Shown here: positions 17,666-26,349 of the stretch, one piece after another | How the letters are laid out: each line of letters begins with the position of its first letter | Position numbering within the stretch: position 1 is the first letter of the stretch | Source: Gammaproteobacteria bacterium | Lineage (GTDB): Bacteria > Pseudomonadota > Gammaproteobacteria > Pseudomonadales > Azotimanducaceae | NCBI GenBank assembly: GCA_028824555.1 | Contig: JAPPDJ010000172.1 | Span: 1-64,000 of the forward strand | DNA length: 64,000 bases | Reading direction: 5' to 3' | Program-made: the position numbers and the translations under genes | Notes under the pieces: model-generated | Told to the model about the DNA's origin: nothing | Seen by the model: the letters and a program-made list of their open reading frames with translations, nothing else | Database searches by the model: none

Positions 17666-18529
17666 ATGACCTACGAGTGCTTTGACGTGGAAGTGAAGGA
17701 TCGGATCGCGCACATCGTGCTGTCGCGGCCGGCGAAGCGGAACAGCATGACGCCGGCGTTCTGGCGCGAGTTGCCCCAAATCGTGCGCGAGATCGACGCC
17801 GCCGCCGAGGCGCGGGTGATCGTCATCTCCTCCACCGGACCGCACTTCACGGCCGGTCTCGACATCAGCCACCTGCGGCAAGGCGGCGGCAACGGGCAGG
17901 ATCGTCCGGATGCCGAGGCCGAGGTGCGGGAGGCCGTTCGCCATGGCGCTCGCTTCTACGACAACACGCGGCACCTGCAAGACAGCTTCTCGGCGCTGGA
18001 GAACTGCCGCCTGCCGGTGCTCGCGGCGATTCAGGGCGGCTGCATCGGCGGCGGCGTGGACATGGTCACCGCCTGCGACATGCGCTACGCCACGGAAGAT
18101 GCGTTCCTCACCGTGTTCGAGATCAATGTCGGCATCACCGCCGATGTTGGCACCTTCCCGCGGCTGGTGAAGCTCATCCCGGAGGGCATCGTGCGCGAGC
18201 TTGCCTACACCGGGCGGCGCATGCCGGCAGCGGAGGCGAAGGAAGTGGGCCTCGTCAACCGCGTCTTCCGAGACCAGGAGGCGATGCTCGAAGGGGTGTT
18301 CGAGATCGCCCGTGAAATCGCCGCTAAGCCGCCGCTCGCGCTCTATGGCTGCAAGCGCATGATCAACTATTCCCGCGACCACACAACCGCGGACGGCCTC
18401 GACTACATCTCCATCTGGAACGCCTCTTTCCTGCAACCGGCAGAAATGCGCGAAGCGGTAATGGCCAACCAGGAGAAGCGCACCGGGGAGTTCGTGGACC
18501 TGCCGCCGCTGCCGCACAGAGCCGGGTGA
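17666..18529 (+). CDS. Enoyl-CoA hydratase/isomerase family, dienoyl-CoA isomerase (ECH1)-like
   Basis: A 287-residue crotonase-fold protein. The oxyanion hole is formed by HFTAGLDISH and GGCIGGGVDM; the acidic residues in FEINVGITADVGT match the Glu/Asp arrangement of delta(3,5)-delta(2,4)-dienoyl-CoA isomerase rather than a plain hydratase. Such enzymes shift double bonds during oxidation of unsaturated fatty acids with odd-numbered double bonds. ATG 17666 with AAGGGAG upstream. Divergent from the S41 protease over 153 bp. Confidence 0.88.
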   Translation: MTYECFDVEVKDRIAHIVLSRPAKRNSMTPAFWRELPQIVREIDAAAEARVIVISSTGPHFTAGLDISHLRQGGGNGQDRPDAEAEVREAVRHGARFYDNTRHLQDSFSALENCRLPVLAAIQGGCIGGGVDMVTACDMRYATEDAFLTVFEINVGITADVGTFPRLVKLIPEGIVRELAYTGRRMPAAEAKEVGLVNRVFRDQEAMLEGVFEIAREIAAKPPLALYGCKRMINYSRDHTTADGLDYISIWNASFLQPAEMREAVMANQEKRTGEFVDLPPLPHRAG

Positions 18530-18607
18530 GGCGCCACTGCGATGAGTACATAACCATATGATTATAGATGGTTTTCGTCTTGGTAAACGGGGCTTGTCCC
18601 GTCCCGG

Positions 18608-18650
18608 CGCGCCCTGACGGGCGCGTTGGCAGACTGCTGCGCAACTGCTT
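18608..18650. repeat. Dispersed repeat, family C, copy 2
   Basis: CCCTGACGGGCGCGTTGGCA then GACTGCTGCGCAACTGCTT; resembles the family C copies near 3.86 and 43.9 kb. It is embedded in the gene-free stretch 18530-18809 together with the family B-like hairpin. Confidence 0.55.
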
Positions 18651-18669
18651 CAGACGCTTCGACGAATTC

Positions 18670-18698
18670 GTAGGGGACGGGACAAACCCGTCCCCTAC
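18670..18698. repeat. Perfect 12-bp stem hairpin, family B-like
   Basis: GTAGGGGACGGG (18670-18681) and its exact reverse complement (18687-18698) around a 5-base loop. The stem start GTAGGGG is shared with the family B elements, and GGGGCTTGTCCCGTCCC at 18587 looks like the matching outer part. Could fold as a strong bidirectional terminator between the isomerase and cupin genes, although no T-run follows. Confidence 0.6.
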
Positions 18699-18809
18699 GG
18701 CGCCTCGACCCGCGAACAGCGAGGGCGGGAGAAGCCTCGGCCCTGCACGTCGGCCCGCTCGGCGCACATGCTATGGTTGCGAGCCCTCCCAACCAATCAA
18801 GAGGCACCC

Positions 18810-19256
18810 ATGGGCACCGTATTGAACGCCGACGATTTTGCCGGCGCGCGCGCCGTTCGGTCGGCGACGCTCAAGGAACTCGGCGTCGCGCCAATCTGCA
18901 TGGCGCCGGGGGAAGAGGACGCCGGCCACAGTCACACTGTCGTCGAGGAAATCGTCATCGTCCAGAAGGGCGAGGGGCGCATCCAGATCGAGAATGAAAC
19001 CTACGACCTCTGCCCAGGATCGGTCGCGGTCGTGCCGGCCGGCCAGTTCCACGCCATGTGCAATCCGGGCAAGGAGAACTTCGAGGCCGTCGCCATCTTC
19101 AACTCCAACGTTGATCGCGATGCCGTGGTGCTGAAGACGCGGGAACAGCACTTCGGCGAAGCGGAAAGTGACGAGACCGACGTAGACGCGCTGAAGGCCG
19201 AAATCGCGGAGCTCGGTAAGGCGGTACGCAGGTTGCAGAGGAAACTCGCCAAGTAG
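18810..19256 (+). CDS. Cupin-domain protein with C-terminal coiled coil
   Basis: A 148-residue protein. The cupin barrel (~20-105) has EEDAGHSHTVVEEIVIVQKG and PAGQFHAMCNPG, giving a His/His/Glu/His metal site. The tail from ~118 is charged and heptad-like (DALKAEIAELGKAVRRLQRK), a likely coiled coil for oligomerisation, an unusual addition. ATG 18810 with AGAGG upstream; the track start is 14 codons earlier. Function unknown. Confidence 0.82.
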   Translation: MGTVLNADDFAGARAVRSATLKELGVAPICMAPGEEDAGHSHTVVEEIVIVQKGEGRIQIENETYDLCPGSVAVVPAGQFHAMCNPGKENFEAVAIFNSNVDRDAVVLKTREQHFGEAESDETDVDALKAEIAELGKAVRRLQRKLAK

Positions 19257-19330
19257 GAGGACGCTCTTTCGTTTTCCGGCCGGGCAACCGTGCCAACGCA
19301 ACCCGGCGAGTGGTTGCCTGCCTTTGTCCG

Positions 19331-21724
19331 TCAGCGCGGCGGCTTGTCAACGATCACACCGGATTCGGCAAGTTCCGCGATGCGGCCTTGTGGGTAGCCG
19401 AGCCATTGCGATAGCACCGCTGCGTTGTCCTGGCCGAGGGTCGGGCAGGGGCGCCAGTCTTCGCTGCCGATGCCGGACATGTGGATGGGGTTGCCGGGCA
19501 TGGGGGTTGGGCCGGGCTCCAACGGGACGAAGAAGCCGCGATGTTGCACTTGGCTGTCGGCGGTCATGTCCGGGGTGGTGTTAACGGGGCCGGATGGTAC
19601 GCCGGCCGCTTGTAGCTCCCGCGCGGCGGCCTGCTTCTCCCGAGCGCTCGTCCATGCCGTGACGGCGGAGTCGATGGCGTCGTGGTGGTGGCGGCGCGCA
19701 TCCAAGTCCCAGTCGGGGTCCAATGCACCAAGCAGCGCACACAAAGCACGCCAGTCTTCGGCGTTGCGGCAGCCGAGTGCGAGCCAGCTGTCCTCTCCCG
19801 CGCAGCGATAGACGCCGTGTGGCGCCATCTCGGGATGTCGATTGCCGAGGCGCGGAGCTCGGCCACCAAGCTGATGCTCGATGAGCCAAGGCCCGCATAG
19901 CGCCACGCCGCCCTCGTGCAACGCAAGCTCGACGAACGCTCCCTTGCCCGTCCTTTGGCGGCGGTGCAACGCCGTCATCACGGCGGCAGCAGCATTCACG
20001 GCCGTAATGGCGTCCATGAGTGCCATGGCGGTGTTGCGCGGCTCGTCCGGGCCGTAGCCCATGACGGTGGTGAGGCCGGACATCGGCTCTACGCTGGGCC
20101 CGAACGCCACACGGTCGCGCCAAGGACCGCTCCGGCCGTAGCCTGGCGCCGTCACGCAAATGAGGCTTGGATTGGCATTCTGCAAGCGGTCGTGGTCAAG
20201 TCCGAGCGCCGGCATGGCGCGGGCGCTGAAGTTCTCGATCACCACGTCGGCCACGGCCACGAGTTCGAGGAAGGTCTCCCGGCCTGCTTCGGTCTTGAGG
20301 TCCAGAGCCAAGCTGCGCTTGTTCCGTTGCAGCTTGACGAACACGGCATTGGCATTCCACGGCTCGTCGCTCGGCTCGCCGCCGATCCAACCGCCGATGG
20401 GAGTTGCGCCACGATATTCGCGCGGACCCCGCCCCATCGGCCGCTCCACCTTCACAACTGCGGCGCCAAGGTCGGCGAGGAAACGCGTTGCCAAGGGGCC
20501 AGCCCAAACGTGGGTCAGGTCGAGGATGCGTACGCCGTTCAGGGGGCCAGGGCACAATCCGTCGCCTTGGCCCGCCTGCGGGGCGTTGCCGTGCGCGGCC
20601 CCGCCAATGCGCTGCGAAGCCTGCTGCGCGACCGCGCAGGTCGCGCTTTCGGAGCGCGTCCGGAACCCCTTGGACTTTGCCTTCGGCGACGCAAGCTGTC
20701 GCACAGGGTTCGGTTCGCCGTGCACCACCCAGCCAGGCCGTGGCGAAAGCACCTCCCGCTCTCCGTCAGTGACCCGTTGCCACACATCGCGCTCGCGCAA
20801 GTGCTCGGCCCTTAACACCTCCTCGAAATCCAGCACCACGCCAAGGGGAAAGCGATACTCGCCAGCTCGCCGAAGCATCTCCTCCCGCGTCAGCGGCAAC
20901 ACGGCGCGGGCGATGATGGCGTGCAGCGCATCGCGGTTTTCCATCCTGAGGTCGTTGCTCGTGAAGCGCTCGTCGAGCACCAGCTCCGGCATCCCGAGCC
21001 CCGTGGCGAAGGCGTCCCAGAAGCCGGGCACGATGTTGATGTACATCCAGCCGTCGGCGCAGCGGAACATGTTGGTGGGCGGGACCGACCAGAAGTCGTT
21101 GCCGTGACGCGACCGGATGCGCCCCGCGCAGTGCCACATCACGGTGGTGAACTGACTGAGCGCCATCACCGTCTCCAGCATGCCGACGTCGATGGTGTTG
21201 CGCTGGCCGGCGAGACGACAGGCGTTCGCCGCCGTGAAGGCGAGCCCGCCACTTTGGAACTCGACGTAATGACCCGGCAACGACAGCGGCGCCCGCTCGG
21301 GATCGCCCATCAGATTGGTGTAGCCGCCCATCGCCAGAAGCGTGTGCGGTGTGGCGCGCCAGTTGCGTTTGGGTCCGGTGCAGCCAAAGGGCGTGATCGC
21401 CAGCTTCACCGGCGTATCCCAGTCGTCGAAACCGAGCGCCGTCACCGCGTCGGCAGTTTCGCCCTCCACCACAACGATGTCCGCCTGGGCCGCAAGCTCC
21501 CGGAGCCGCAAGCGGCCGTCATCTCCGCCTCGCCCCGATTCCCGACGCTTCTCGGCGTGCAGAAAGAGGTCAAGCGCCGCAGAACTCGTCCAGGCCGGCA
21601 CCGCGTCGCCGTCTTCAACGCGCACCACATCACACCCCGCCTGCGTAAACAGCCGACCGCAGAACCCCGCCGCATAGCCGCCAATCTCGAGAACCCGATC
21701 CAAAGCTCCCCCACGAGCCACCAA
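19331..21724 (-). CDS. Double-domain family III CoA-transferase (CaiB/BaiF)
   Basis: A 797-residue fusion of two CaiB/BaiF family III CoA-transferase domains joined by a low-complexity linker (~350-395). The first half has VLEIGGYAAGFCG and TIDVGMLET, keeping the catalytic Asp position; the second has ILDLTHVWAGP, RNKRSLALDLK and FVELALHEGG, where the equivalent residue is Glu. Family members move CoA between carboxylic acids via acyl-enzyme anhydrides. The start is TTG 21724 or the adjacent GTG 21721; an in-frame TAG lies a dozen codons upstream. Both substrates are unknown. Confidence 0.88.
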   Translation of the reverse strand: MVARGGALDRVLEIGGYAAGFCGRLFTQAGCDVVRVEDGDAVPAWTSSAALDLFLHAEKRRESGRGGDDGRLRLRELAAQADIVVVEGETADAVTALGFDDWDTPVKLAITPFGCTGPKRNWRATPHTLLAMGGYTNLMGDPERAPLSLPGHYVEFQSGGLAFTAANACRLAGQRNTIDVGMLETVMALSQFTTVMWHCAGRIRSRHGNDFWSVPPTNMFRCADGWMYINIVPGFWDAFATGLGMPELVLDERFTSNDLRMENRDALHAIIARAVLPLTREEMLRRAGEYRFPLGVVLDFEEVLRAEHLRERDVWQRVTDGEREVLSPRPGWVVHGEPNPVRQLASPKAKSKGFRTRSESATCAVAQQASQRIGGAAHGNAPQAGQGDGLCPGPLNGVRILDLTHVWAGPLATRFLADLGAAVVKVERPMGRGPREYRGATPIGGWIGGEPSDEPWNANAVFVKLQRNKRSLALDLKTEAGRETFLELVAVADVVIENFSARAMPALGLDHDRLQNANPSLICVTAPGYGRSGPWRDRVAFGPSVEPMSGLTTVMGYGPDEPRNTAMALMDAITAVNAAAAVMTALHRRQRTGKGAFVELALHEGGVALCGPWLIEHQLGGRAPRLGNRHPEMAPHGVYRCAGEDSWLALGCRNAEDWRALCALLGALDPDWDLDARRHHHDAIDSAVTAWTSAREKQAAARELQAAGVPSGPVNTTPDMTADSQVQHRGFFVPLEPGPTPMPGNPIHMSGIGSEDWRPCPTLGQDNAAVLSQWLGYPQGRIAELAESGVIVDKPPR

Positions 21725-21958
21725 ATCAAGCGCGGCATCATACGTCGCCTAGTGTCGCGTCCCGAAAATACGTCACCCTTCCCGCTGGGTGCTGGCTGGC
21801 GCACCGATGCCGAGAAAAAGGAGGATGTGCCGCCCAGACTCTCCCCCCGAAAGGTCGGCCGGGACGAGGATTGGGCATCCCGAAGTACGTCGAACTTATG
21901 GGACGGCGTTATGGCAGGGCAAGCCTGACGTGCCATACCGAGGCGGCGGCGCGCAGAC

Positions 21959-22819
21959 CTATGCGCGCAACCAGTCCGGGTCAGCCGACGCCAAGAGTGG
22001 GGGCGGGCGGGGGCTTGTGGGGATGGTGGGGTAGCCGACGTCGATCAGGTAGAGGCCTTGGGCCGGTGCGGTGGGTGGGGCGCGGCGGCGGTCTCGGCCG
22101 GCCAAGAGCTCGGCGGGCGCTTCCTGTGGGAGGGCGCTGCGGCCGACGGCGAGCAACGTGCCGGCGATGTTGCGCACCATGCGCAGCAGGAAGGCGTTGG
22201 CCTGGATGTCGATGGCGACAAAGCTGCCGACGCGGCGCACGCGCAGATGGTGGATGCAGCGCCAGGGCGAGCGCGACTGACAGGCGGCGGCGCGGAAGGC
22301 GGAAAAGTCGTGCTCGCCGATCAGTGGCAGGGCTGCCTGCTGCATGGCGGTTTCGTCGAGCGACTGTTGCACCCAGGTGCAGAGGCCGCGGCCGATGACC
22401 GGGCGCGCCCGGCCGTCTTGGATGACATAGACGTAGCGTCTCCATAGGGCGTCAAAGCGGGCGCTGAAGCCCGCCGGCAACGTGCGGCACCAGACAACGC
22501 CCAAGCCGTCGGGGGTCTCCCTGGTGACGCCCATGCGCCAGGCGTCCTCGGTGCGCACTGCGTTCGCGGTGAAGCTCACGACCTGTTGCGTCGCATGAAC
22601 GCCTGCGTCGGTGCGGCCGGCCGCGACGATCTTCGCTGCGCATGAGGGGTTGTTGCCGACGCGGGCGATGGCCTGCTGCAGTGCATCCTGCACCGTGGCC
22701 ACACCCGCTTGCGATTGCATCCCGTGGAAGCAGCGACCATCGTATTCAACGCCGAACACAACCGAGTTTGCGTTCGGCGGGGACTCCACCGCGGTGGCGG
22801 CATCGCCCGGCCCATTCAC
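21959..22819 (-). CDS. truA: tRNA pseudouridine(38-40) synthase
   Basis: TruA, 286 residues, converts U38-U40 of tRNA anticodon arms to pseudouridine. The catalytic Asp lies in AAGRTDAGVHA; RFDALWRRYVY and FLLRMVRNIAGTL are further family blocks. GTG start at 22819 overlaps the fimV stop by four bases (GTGA), implying translational coupling. A short Pro/Arg-rich tail follows the conserved part. The gene order asd-fimV-truA is typical of Gammaproteobacteria. Confidence 0.95.
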   Translation of the reverse strand: MNGPGDAATAVESPPNANSVVFGVEYDGRCFHGMQSQAGVATVQDALQQAIARVGNNPSCAAKIVAAGRTDAGVHATQQVVSFTANAVRTEDAWRMGVTRETPDGLGVVWCRTLPAGFSARFDALWRRYVYVIQDGRARPVIGRGLCTWVQQSLDETAMQQAALPLIGEHDFSAFRAAACQSRSPWRCIHHLRVRRVGSFVAIDIQANAFLLRMVRNIAGTLLAVGRSALPQEAPAELLAGRDRRRAPPTAPAQGLYLIDVGYPTIPTSPRPPPLLASADPDWLRA

Positions 22820-23805
22820 AGGCGCTGCAGCAGTTCCGCCGCGGCGGCGCGTTGCTCGGGATTGCCTTGCGCCGAGATTTCCTTCAGCACCTCGTTGGCG
22901 CTGTCGACGTCGCCGATGTCGATGTATGCGCGTGCCAGTTCCAGCTTCACGGCCACGGGATCGCCTTCTACGGTCTCAATGGCGGCATCGAGGTCGTCAG
23001 GCGTCGACGTTGCCGGCGTCGTGGGGCTCGAGGCGACGGCCGCAGGCGCGGCCACGGTTCGCACGCGACTTGCCAGCCGATCCATCGGGGATGTGAGGGG
23101 TTCTGACGGCACTGCGGGTACCGGACGTCGCTGCCAGCGTCGCCAGCCGGCACTGCCTCCGACCCCAAGCAGAAGGCCGAGCAGGAGGGCAACGGCAGGC
23201 AGCAAAACGGGCGCCCGGGCAGGGCGACCGGCGGCCGCTTGCGCTAGCTGAGGACGAGAGGGCTCCGCCACGTCCGACCTCTCTTGCGCCCTGAGCGAGG
23301 TGTTCTCTTCAAGAAGGCGGTCGCGCTCACTCGTCACGCGAGCATGTGCCTCGACACCACGTGCAACTTCCGCTCGCAGTTCATCGATCTCGGCCGTCAA
23401 GCGCTCAATGGTCGCGGCCGCGCCGGCGTCAGGGAGCGGCATGGCGGCCGCGTCTTCCGTAGGGGCCCGGGTCGGGGGCGCGACTGCGGCGGGAACCGGC
23501 GGCGCAGGGCGGTCTCGTTCCGCTTCCACCGGCGCATCCACCCAAGGCAATGCCAGTCGCGCGCCGGCTCGTAGCTGGCTTGGGTCCCCGTCGGTGAAGG
23601 CGCTTGGATTGGCGCGGACAATCGCGAACATCGTTTCCTCGATCGACACATCGTCGCGGCGCACCTGGGCGGCGATGCTCCAAAGCGTGTCCGTGCCGCC
23701 GACCACGATATGGCTGACAGGCTCACCCGAGCCGTCTTTGGCACCGAACGCGGATGAAGCAAGCAGCATCACCAGAGCACAGACCGCACACGACTGTCGT
23801 GCCAT
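22816..23805 (-). CDS. fimV: FimV-like LysM/TPR membrane protein
   Basis: A short FimV homologue of 329 residues (Pseudomonas FimV exceeds 900). Order: signal peptide (to about SSAFGA), a LysM-like domain (DTLWSIAAQVRR), a Pro/Ala-rich linker, a coiled coil (~125-175), one transmembrane helix (PVLLPAVALLLGLLLGVGG), and the C-terminal FimV TPR module (VAVKLELARAYIDIGD, ending AAAELLQRL). It should link peptidoglycan to the cytoplasm for type IV pilus/twitching control. ATG 23805 is chosen because the signal peptide starts there. Confidence 0.85.
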   Translation of the reverse strand: MARQSCAVCALVMLLASSAFGAKDGSGEPVSHIVVGGTDTLWSIAAQVRRDDVSIEETMFAIVRANPSAFTDGDPSQLRAGARLALPWVDAPVEAERDRPAPPVPAAVAPPTRAPTEDAAAMPLPDAGAAATIERLTAEIDELRAEVARGVEAHARVTSERDRLLEENTSLRAQERSDVAEPSRPQLAQAAAGRPARAPVLLPAVALLLGLLLGVGGSAGWRRWQRRPVPAVPSEPLTSPMDRLASRVRTVAAPAAVASSPTTPATSTPDDLDAAIETVEGDPVAVKLELARAYIDIGDVDSANEVLKEISAQGNPEQRAAAAELLQRL

Positions 23806-23809
23806 GACG

Positions 23810-23829
23810 CGCCCAAGGAACCTTGGGCG
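23810..23829. promoter_or_regulatory. Perfect hairpin abutting the fimV start codon
   Basis: CGCCCAAGG, AA, CCTTGGGCG: a 9-bp perfect stem with a 2-base centre, only four bases upstream of the fimV ATG on the minus strand, where the ribosome binding site should be. In RNA it could limit fimV translation or form a processing site in the asd-fimV spacer (92 bp). Confidence 0.4.
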
Positions 23830-23897
23830 ACGGGCGCTGGAGGGTAGGTGCCCCCTCCCAGGCAGGCTTGGTCGAGCGTGCCGCCTCAGGCAGGCCA

Positions 23898-24914
23898 TCA
23901 GAGCAGCTCTTGCAGCCGTTCGGCGATTTGGACGCTGTTGAGTGCGGCGCCCTTGCGCACGTTGTCCGACACCACCCACATGTTCAGGCCGCGCTCGTGG
24001 CTCAAGTCTTGGCGAATGCGACCCACGAAGACGGGGTCTTCACCGGCGGCATGGTCCACAGGATTGGGGCAGGCGGCGTCCATGTCGTCCACTACCACGA
24101 CGCCCTCCGCCGCATGCAACAGATCGCGGGCGTCGGCTGGCGAGATGGGGTCGCGGGTTTCGATGTGCACCGCCTCACAATGACCGTAGAACACCGGCAC
24201 GCGCACGCAGGTGGGGTTCACCTTGAGGTCATCGTCCTCGAAGATCTTCCGGGTCTCCTGCACCATCTTCATTTCCTCGACGGTGAAGCCGTTGTCCAGC
24301 GTGTCCCAGGCGTTCGCCACCGCGTTGAAGGCGATCTGCACCGGATGGGCAGTGAACTCCTCTACCGGCTTGCCGTTCAGGAGATTGGCGGTTTGTCCCG
24401 CAAGCTCTTGGATGCCGGTTGTACCGGCACCAGACACCGCTTGGTAGGTAGCCACATTCACCCGTTCGATGCCGACGGCGTCGTAGATGGGTTTCAGCGC
24501 CACGGTCATCTGAATCGTCGAGCAATTCGGATTGGCGATGATGTTGGTGCCGAGGCCGTCAACGATGCGGTGCGGATTCACTTCCGGCACCACCAGCGGA
24601 ATGCCTTCCTCCATGCGGAACTTGGAGGTGTTGTCGATCACGATGGCGCCGGCGTCGGCCGCGCGTGGGGCATGATCGGCGGAGATGCCGCCGCCAGCGG
24701 AGAAGAACGCCACCTGGATGCCATCGAAGTCGAAGTCGTCGAGCACCTGCACGGAAACCGACTTGCCGTGGAACTGCAAGCGCTTGCCGGCAGACCGTTC
24801 CGACGCCAGCAAGTGGAGTTCGGCCACCGGGAACTCCCGCGCTTCGAGGATCTCGCGCATCGCCTCGCCCACGGCGCCGGTGGCGCCGGCGATGGCGACG
24901 TTCATTGCTTCCAT
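23898..24914 (-). CDS. asd: Aspartate-semialdehyde dehydrogenase
   Basis: 338 residues; reduces aspartyl phosphate to the semialdehyde for Lys, Thr, Met and diaminopimelate synthesis. NADP loop GATGAVGEAM, active-site Cys in NPNCSTIQM, and the His in SHERGLNMW region. Its ATG at 24914 overlaps the leuB stop (ATGA). Met-4 (MNVAIAG) is a possible alternative start. In the leuB-asd-fimV-truA string. Confidence 0.96.
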   Translation of the reverse strand: MEAMNVAIAGATGAVGEAMREILEAREFPVAELHLLASERSAGKRLQFHGKSVSVQVLDDFDFDGIQVAFFSAGGGISADHAPRAADAGAIVIDNTSKFRMEEGIPLVVPEVNPHRIVDGLGTNIIANPNCSTIQMTVALKPIYDAVGIERVNVATYQAVSGAGTTGIQELAGQTANLLNGKPVEEFTAHPVQIAFNAVANAWDTLDNGFTVEEMKMVQETRKIFEDDDLKVNPTCVRVPVFYGHCEAVHIETRDPISPADARDLLHAAEGVVVVDDMDAACPNPVDHAAGEDPVFVGRIRQDLSHERGLNMWVVSDNVRKGAALNSVQIAERLQELL

Positions 24915-26005
24915 CAGGACGTCTCCGCCAGGTCGAGGGCGGCGATCACCGCATCTGCCATTTCGTCGGTTCCCACACGCCGCAGGCTGCTGTCGTCTGC
25001 TCCCGCCGGCAGGATGTCCGCCGTGCGCAGCCCGCTCGCCAGCACCGTCTGCACGGCACCTTCAAGGCGCTCCGCCGCCGGTGCTTCCTCCAGGCTGTAG
25101 CGCAGCATCATCGCTGCCGAGAGGATGGTGGCCAGCGGATTCGCGACGTTTTGCCCGGCGATGTCGGGCGCGCTGCCGTGCACCGGCTCAAACATTCCCT
25201 GGCCGTCCGCGTTCAGCGAGGCCGAAGGCAGCATGCCGAGCGAGCCGGTGAGCATCGCCGCCACGTCCGAGAGGATGTCGCCGAACATGTTGCCGGTGAC
25301 CACCACGTCGAACTGCTTCGGCGCCCGCACGAGCTGCATGGCGGCGTTGTCCACGTAGAGGTGGCTGAGCTCAACATCGGCATAGTCGGCGTGAACCTCC
25401 GTCACTACCTCGCGCCAAAGCTGCGTCACTTCCAGCACGTTGGCCTTGTCCACCGAGCACAGCCGGCCGCCGCGCTTCTGCGCGAGTTCGAAGGCGACAC
25501 GGGCGATGCGGGCGATCTCACGCTCCTCATAGACATAGGTGTTGAAGCCCCGCCGACCGCCGTTGCCGACTTCCACCCCCCTTGGTTCGCCGAAGTAGAT
25601 GCCGCCGGTGAGCTCGCGGACGATGAGGATGTCGAGGTCCGCCACCAGCTCCGCCTTCAGCGAAGATGCCCCGGCGAGCGACGCGAACAACGTCGCCGGG
25701 CGCAGGTTAGCGAAGAGGTCCAGCCCTTCTCGCATGCCGAGCAGGCCCTTCTCCGGGCGCTCCGTCATGGGCAGGTCGTCCCATTTCGGCCCGCCCACGG
25801 CACCTAGCAGCACTGCGTCCGAGTCCCGCGCCGCCGCCAGCGTGTCCGCAGGCAACGGCGTGCCGTGGCGGTCGATGGCGACGCCCCCCATGTCCGCCTC
25901 CTCAAAGGCGAGCGGCAACTGCAATGCCCGCAGCACGCGCAGCACGTGTGGCATGACTTCTGCGCCGATCCCGTCGCCCGGGATCACCAATACGCGCTTG
26001 TCCAT
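24914..26005 (-). CDS. leuB: 3-isopropylmalate dehydrogenase
   Basis: 363 residues; NAD-dependent oxidative decarboxylation of 3-isopropylmalate in leucine synthesis. Starts [13 protein letters not shown]; conserved [22 protein letters not shown] and the Mg-binding [13 protein letters not shown] are all present. Normal length. Separated from leuD by 344 bp holding a repeat and an AT-rich tract, so it probably has its own promoter. Confidence 0.97.
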   Translation of the reverse strand: MDKRVLVIPGDGIGAEVMPHVLRVLRALQLPLAFEEADMGGVAIDRHGTPLPADTLAAARDSDAVLLGAVGGPKWDDLPMTERPEKGLLGMREGLDLFANLRPATLFASLAGASSLKAELVADLDILIVRELTGGIYFGEPRGVEVGNGGRRGFNTYVYEEREIARIARVAFELAQKRGGRLCSVDKANVLEVTQLWREVVTEVHADYADVELSHLYVDNAAMQLVRAPKQFDVVVTGNMFGDILSDVAAMLTGSLGMLPSASLNADGQGMFEPVHGSAPDIAGQNVANPLATILSAAMMLRYSLEEAPAAERLEGAVQTVLASGLRTADILPAGADDSSLRRVGTDEMADAVIAALDLAETS

Positions 26006-26209
26006 TCGTCAGGGCTCCAAAGGGAAGGTTGCGCCAAAAGGCGCGGCATCAATCAGCATTTTACGGCGCAAGGCAGACACGACCAAAGCGGGGCCCTTGG
26101 AGCCACCCGCTGAGGATGCTGGGTCGCTGACGCCGGGGAACAGGGGTAGCGTTCCCCGCCACGCACAGGGTCCGGCTCGCGGGGAGAGGGCTGGTTGCAT
26201 GTTCGGGCC

Positions 26210-26300
26210 CTTGGTTGCTTCGCCTTCGCGGGAGGAGCGTGATGGGTCCTCGCTCGGATACGCTTGCACACGGCGCCTTCCGGCTGGTGCGTTGGTGCAG
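26210..26300. repeat. Dispersed repeat, family E, copy 2
   Basis: TTCGCCTTCGCGGGAGGAGC, GTGATGGGTCC, GGCGCCTTCCGGCTGGTGCG; resembles the 10.0-kb copy with point differences and short gaps. Confidence 0.5.
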
Positions 26301-26310
26301 ACTCGTATTT

Positions 26311-26345
26311 CCGAGGAAAATATATATAAATACAAAGAGTTATGG
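26311..26345 (-). promoter_or_regulatory. AT-rich promoter-like tract upstream of leuB
   Basis: On the minus strand CTCTTTGTATTTATATATAT is the most AT-rich stretch seen in this GC-rich window, directly after leuD and about 310 bp before leuB. TTAGAC and TTTATA occur 17 bases apart here, a fair -35/-10 pair. It may drive leuB-asd-fimV-truA, or serve as part of leuD transcription termination. Confidence 0.3.
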
Positions 26346-26349
26346 TGGT

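Larger units (their letters stand above)
26006..26349. other. 344-bp gene-free spacer between leuD and leuB
   Basis: No credible gene. It contains a family E repeat (26210-26300) and the AT-rich tract (26311-26345). The 108-residue minus-strand ORF 26009-26335 is low-complexity, shares no motif and probably is not real. Confidence 0.6.

Noticed and set aside
17513-18517. N-terminal extension of the S41 protease ORF
   Set aside because: Lies antisense to the isomerase gene; a lipoprotein signal begins at ATG 17512.
21725-21958. Possible transposase remnant (peptide IPKYVELMGRRYG) between the CoA-transferase and truA
   Set aside because: The stretch is too short and no transposase motif could be supported; nothing else recognised in this 234-bp gap.
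23823-25100. 425-residue plus-strand ORF
   Set aside because: Antisense to asd and the end of leuB.
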